Below are positions 61,395-64,000 of a DNA stretch of 64,000 nucleotides, piece after piece; position 1 is the first letter of the stretch; every line of letters begins with the position of its first letter. The notes beneath the pieces are model-generated. The model made no database searches and was not told the DNA's origin. It saw only the letters and a program-made list of their open reading frames with translations. This stretch comes from CAWDMN01 sp963803155 (GTDB lineage: Bacteria; Acidobacteriota; Terriglobia; Versatilivoradales; Versatilivoraceae): positions 3,530 through 67,529 of the forward strand of contig CAWDMN010000002.1 of assembly GCA_963803155.1 (NCBI GenBank), written 5' to 3'. The translations under genes and the position numbers were made by a program.

Positions 61395-62738
61395 TTAAGT
61401 CCTCAGATGTTCCCCCGCCAGAATCGCGGCTCCGCAGGCAGCCTCCTCGCGAAGATTCTTCAGGCGGACCGGCATCCGGAACACTTCCACCGCCATCCGC
61501 ACCAGCAGGGGATTTCGAGCCAGCGCATTGCCGCTGCCAATGATTTCATTTCGTCCCCGCAAAGCCTCCGGCGGCAGCATCGAGCGAAGGTTTTCAAAGA
61601 TCCCACGGGCCAAAGCCTTGGATAGAGTGCCGGGGCGAAAGTTCTCGAGGGTGATTCCGGCGATGGCGCCCTTCAAACCCGCGGTATGCCGTTCGCCAAG
61701 AAAATGAGGAGCCACCTCTAACGAATCCGGAGTTGTGGCGGAAAGTCCGAGCTGGTTGAGTTTCCGGTAAACCTCCTCCAATCCTGGAGGATCCTGGCCC
61801 AGCTCTTTCATCCAGGTCCGGACAGATTCAGCCAGCCATTTCCAGGCCAGGCCTCCGCAGAGCGGCGCCGCTACCAGGGCAAAGCGATTCCCCGGGAAAG
61901 GCCGGCATTCCCACGGACATCCAACCGCGGTTGTTGGAGCTTTTTCCCCGGCTGGCAGCACGGCCGAAACTTGTCCACCGGTTCCAAGAGTCATTGCCAA
62001 TTGCCGTTCCGGATTATCGAGGGAAGAAAGAATCGAGGCTTGGTTATCCCCCAGAGCCACTGAGACCGGAATATTCAATGACAACCCAAGTTTCCGCGAC
62101 AAATCCCCACACAAGACACCGGCCCGGCTTCCGCTCGGGATGACTCGGGGGAAGAGGGATTCCGGCAAATCAGCTTGATGCAGGGCTTCCCGATCCCAAT
62201 CCAGCCGTTCCAAATCAAACAGCCCCCAGCTGGCTGCATTGGTTGGATCCATGACCGGAAGTTTTAAACCGCAAAGGATCGCGACGGCCAAATCCGAAAT
62301 CAGGCAGGCAGATCGAGATTGGAGAGGCATTTCTCCCTTTTGTTTCAGCCAGGCCAGGGTGGCACTCCCATAACCGGTGGCGAGACGGCAGCTCGTTTTT
62401 TGTTGAAGAGATGGCAGGAAATCAGGCTCATCCAGGCAACGCTGATCTTGCCAGTTGATGAGCGGAGTTAGCGGCTTTCCCATATCATCCAACACAATGC
62501 AGCCGTGCATTTGTCCGGTAACACCTATAGACGTCACCTGCTTCTTCAGGGACCAGGGCAACTTCTCTACCACCCCCCAAGCCGATTCCAACAATTTTTC
62601 AGGATTCTGTTCGTGACGTCCCAGCGGCGAGGGCAAATCGGCGTCGTGCGCTTGAGACTCCCACACGAGGATTTCACCCCGCTGATCCAGGATTACCACC
62701 GCGGTTTTGCTGGTGCCGATGTCGATGCCCAAATGCAT
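61395..62738 (-). CDS. FGGY-family carbohydrate kinase
   Basis: This 447-residue cytoplasmic sugar kinase has the phosphate-1 motif LGIDIGTSKTAVVIL, TGQMHGCIVLDD in the substrate region, the ALGDNQASIL segment with the likely catalytic Asp, and a late adenosine segment EIIGSGNALARNPLLVRM. The sequence looks closer to xylulokinase or sedoheptulokinase-type members than to glycerol kinase, but the sugar cannot be decided by eye. The ATG at 62738 has GGAG six bases upstream. The longer open frame to 62804 has no ribosome site. It could phosphorylate pentoses or ketoses released by the glycan-degrading enzymes. Confidence 0.88.
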   Translation of the reverse strand: MHLGIDIGTSKTAVVILDQRGEILVWESQAHDADLPSPLGRHEQNPEKLLESAWGVVEKLPWSLKKQVTSIGVTGQMHGCIVLDDMGKPLTPLINWQDQRCLDEPDFLPSLQQKTSCRLATGYGSATLAWLKQKGEMPLQSRSACLISDLAVAILCGLKLPVMDPTNAASWGLFDLERLDWDREALHQADLPESLFPRVIPSGSRAGVLCGDLSRKLGLSLNIPVSVALGDNQASILSSLDNPERQLAMTLGTGGQVSAVLPAGEKAPTTAVGCPWECRPFPGNRFALVAAPLCGGLAWKWLAESVRTWMKELGQDPPGLEEVYRKLNQLGLSATTPDSLEVAPHFLGERHTAGLKGAIAGITLENFRPGTLSKALARGIFENLRSMLPPEALRGRNEIIGSGNALARNPLLVRMAVEVFRMPVRLKNLREEAACGAAILAGEHLRT

Positions 62739-62998
62739 GGTATTCTCCAAGGCTCGTTTTGAATTCTTTTGCGGAATTGAAAATACTTGTTCAGAAATCG
62801 CCAATTTACCGGCAGATTCTTTTCCCGTAGGGGATCTGGCTCAATCAGGGGAATCCACAATACTTCAAACTCCATCACGATTCCAATTCAGGTTGGTAGC
62901 GTACCATGTCTTAGATTCGCTTCCACCATTTTTCAGAGTGTCCTCAGAAAATCGCCGCCGTACGCATGACATTGGTAACGATGCGTGCTCAGCTCATC

Positions 62999-63139
62999 CC
63001 TCACCCGGTCCGTCTGCTGACGCTGAAAGCAATGCTTTCAGCCCTCTCCCCGCTGATGCGGGGCGAGGGCGGTGCTTTTTTGCATGTCCGCCTATGGCGG
63101 ATGGTCCGATCCGCCTTGGGCGGAGAGGACCGGATGAGG
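62999..63139. repeat. Element with inverted ends (about 140 bp)
   Basis: The left end CCTCACCCGGTCC and the right end GGACCGGATGAGG are inverted copies with one mismatch. Inside are shorter palindromes (GAAAGCAATGCTTTC, CCCCGCTGATGCGGGG). It is non-coding. Confidence 0.6.
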
Positions 63140-63151
63140 GGGACGTCGAAT

Positions 63152-63195
63152 ATTTCATCCTCTTGTTGTACCAGCAACGCTGGCATGGGTCGCTC
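63152..63195. repeat. TGGCATGGGTCGCTC repeat, family C copy 3 (diverged)
   Basis: TTTCATCCTCTTGTTGTACCAGCAACGCTGGCATGGGTCGCTCC aligns with the copies at 18.6 and 50.9 kb. The core has changed from GAGCGGCTC to GGTCGCTC. Confidence 0.5.
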
Positions 63196-63486
63196 CGCTG
63201 AAAATCCCCCTCAATAAAGGGGGTAGCACCCGTTTGCGAGAGCCGGGGGATGTCAGACATGCCGACAGGACATCCCCCTGTCGCGACGCGTCGCGCCAGC
63301 ACAAAGCGCGGGCTCGTCCGCGTACGCTAAAAAGGATCACTTCGCGATTCCTTTTTTCTGTTCGCTCGTTTGTTTGTGCCCATGGCGCAGGATTATTTTC
63401 GTCAATTTCCATTCAACAGTTATAATGGGGATTCTTTGCTGGTATTCCAGATGGAACAGAATGCGCCGGCCAAAATAGGATGAAAT

Positions 63487-64000
63487 ATGTCTCTTGATTA
63501 TCGCCACACTTATCGTTCGCTGGAGCGGGCATTATCTCGTATCGAAACCAGTGTCGAAAAGAAAAACACCATCGCCGGCATCCTCGAAGCTGTCATTCAG
63601 GGACCTGGTCCTTCCATGGGCATTACGGGCGCCCGGCTATACAAGCGCGATCCGGAAGAGGATTGCTATGTTTTGATCGCAAGGCAGGGACAGAATGGGG
63701 AGGCTGAAGTCGGATTCAAAATTTCCTGTCTTTACCAACCTGTCCGGCGAACCATCGAGGAAGGATTGGTAATTTTGGAAGATGGAGATCCCGGATTTGA
63801 CCGCTCCATTGAACAACAGATTGGCGTAAAGCGCTTTGCCGCGATCGTGGTGGGAGAAGACAACGATTTTTTGGTGGGATTTACCATCGGCAAAGAGCTT
63901 GATCTTGAACAGGCCATTTACTTGTTGACCACCATCCGCCATATCATCAATTTGAAGCTGGAACTTGGAGAGAGGCAACATGACGTGGAAGAAGCCCGCC
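63487..64000 (+). CDS. GAF-domain signalling protein, N-terminal part (runs off the window)
   Basis: An open frame begins at ATG 63487 (AGGA seven bases upstream) and reaches the window end without a stop, giving 171 residues. An N-terminal helical segment (SLERALSRIETSVEKKNTIAG) precedes a GAF-like domain (about 20-160), with ARLYKRDPEEDCYVLIARQG and AAIVVGEDNDFLVGFTIGK. The last residues (LGERQHDVEEAR) start a helical linker like those leading to a kinase, phosphatase or ATPase output domain. The output domain lies beyond the window, so the class (histidine kinase, SpoIIE-type phosphatase, sigma-54 activator) is open. Confidence 0.78.
   Translation, partial: MSLDYRHTYRSLERALSRIETSVEKKNTIAGILEAVIQGPGPSMGITGARLYKRDPEEDCYVLIARQGQNGEAEVGFKISCLYQPVRRTIEEGLVILEDGDPGFDRSIEQQIGVKRFAAIVVGEDNDFLVGFTIGKELDLEQAIYLLTTIRHIINLKLELGERQHDVEEAR

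Larger units (their letters stand above)
62739..63486. other. Repeat-rich intergenic region
   Basis: No gene is supported. An inverted-end element (62999-63139), a family C motif (63152-63195) and GC-rich hairpins (about 63200-63300) fill the right part. The left 250 bases hold nothing recognisable. Confidence 0.5.

Overview
The window most likely comes from an Acidobacteriota genome, probably a metagenome-assembled one. The phylum call rests on protein style, not on a marker gene. The strongest sign is a tandem pair of about 1,130-residue TonB-dependent receptors, each with an N-terminal carboxypeptidase-regulatory-like domain, a type very common in that phylum. Supporting signs are a two-component propeller sensor kinase, many Tat-exported enzymes and several secreted families mostly met in Acidobacteriota. 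No rRNA, tRNA, CRISPR array, phage gene or transposase gene was seen.

Layout. 0.35-8.7 kb: a 14-blade propeller hybrid histidine kinase, a divergent Tat-exported sugar isomerase-like TIM barrel, a phosphotriesterase-family hydrolase and a cation diffusion facilitator. 8.8-19.8 kb: a carbohydrate-degradation block with GH105, a double alpha/beta-hydrolase esterase, a sialidase-like lipoprotein and GH2 on the plus strand, then GH9 and a Gfo/Idh/MocA oxidoreductase on the minus strand. 21.4-29.4 kb: two tandem TonB-dependent receptors. Each has the same promoter, the same terminator and the same small palindromic repeat behind it, so a 3.7 kb unit was apparently duplicated. 29.5-36.6 kb: a secreted carbon-nitrogen hydrolase, a DUF362 protein whose promoter resembles those of the receptors, a class-C beta-lactamase-like serine hydrolase, a DUF4091/GH123-like protein and a small Cache-like protein. 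36.9-42.5 kb: two alkaline-phosphatase-superfamily enzymes and mannose-6-phosphate isomerase. 42.9-48 kb: three secreted proteins of unknown role, one with a transglutaminase-like triad.

48-56 kb (minus strand): a GH42-like glycosidase preceded by a four-gene redox module. In transcription order the module is a Tat-exported DUF362 protein, a NapH-like membrane ferredoxin, a Tat-exported NapG-like polyferredoxin and a GMC oxidoreductase. This is the best candidate for a poorly described system. 56.5-64 kb: thiol peroxidase, glutamyl-tRNA synthetase, an MFS transporter, an ABM-domain monooxygenase, an FGGY sugar kinase and the start of a GAF-domain protein.

The common theme is breakdown and uptake of complex, probably plant-derived, glycans. 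Exported glycosidases and esterases release sugars, the paired receptors import them, and kinase, isomerase and oxidoreductases process them. The intergenic DNA is rich in short palindromic dispersed repeats of at least four families, and the clearest is REPIN-like with six copies.
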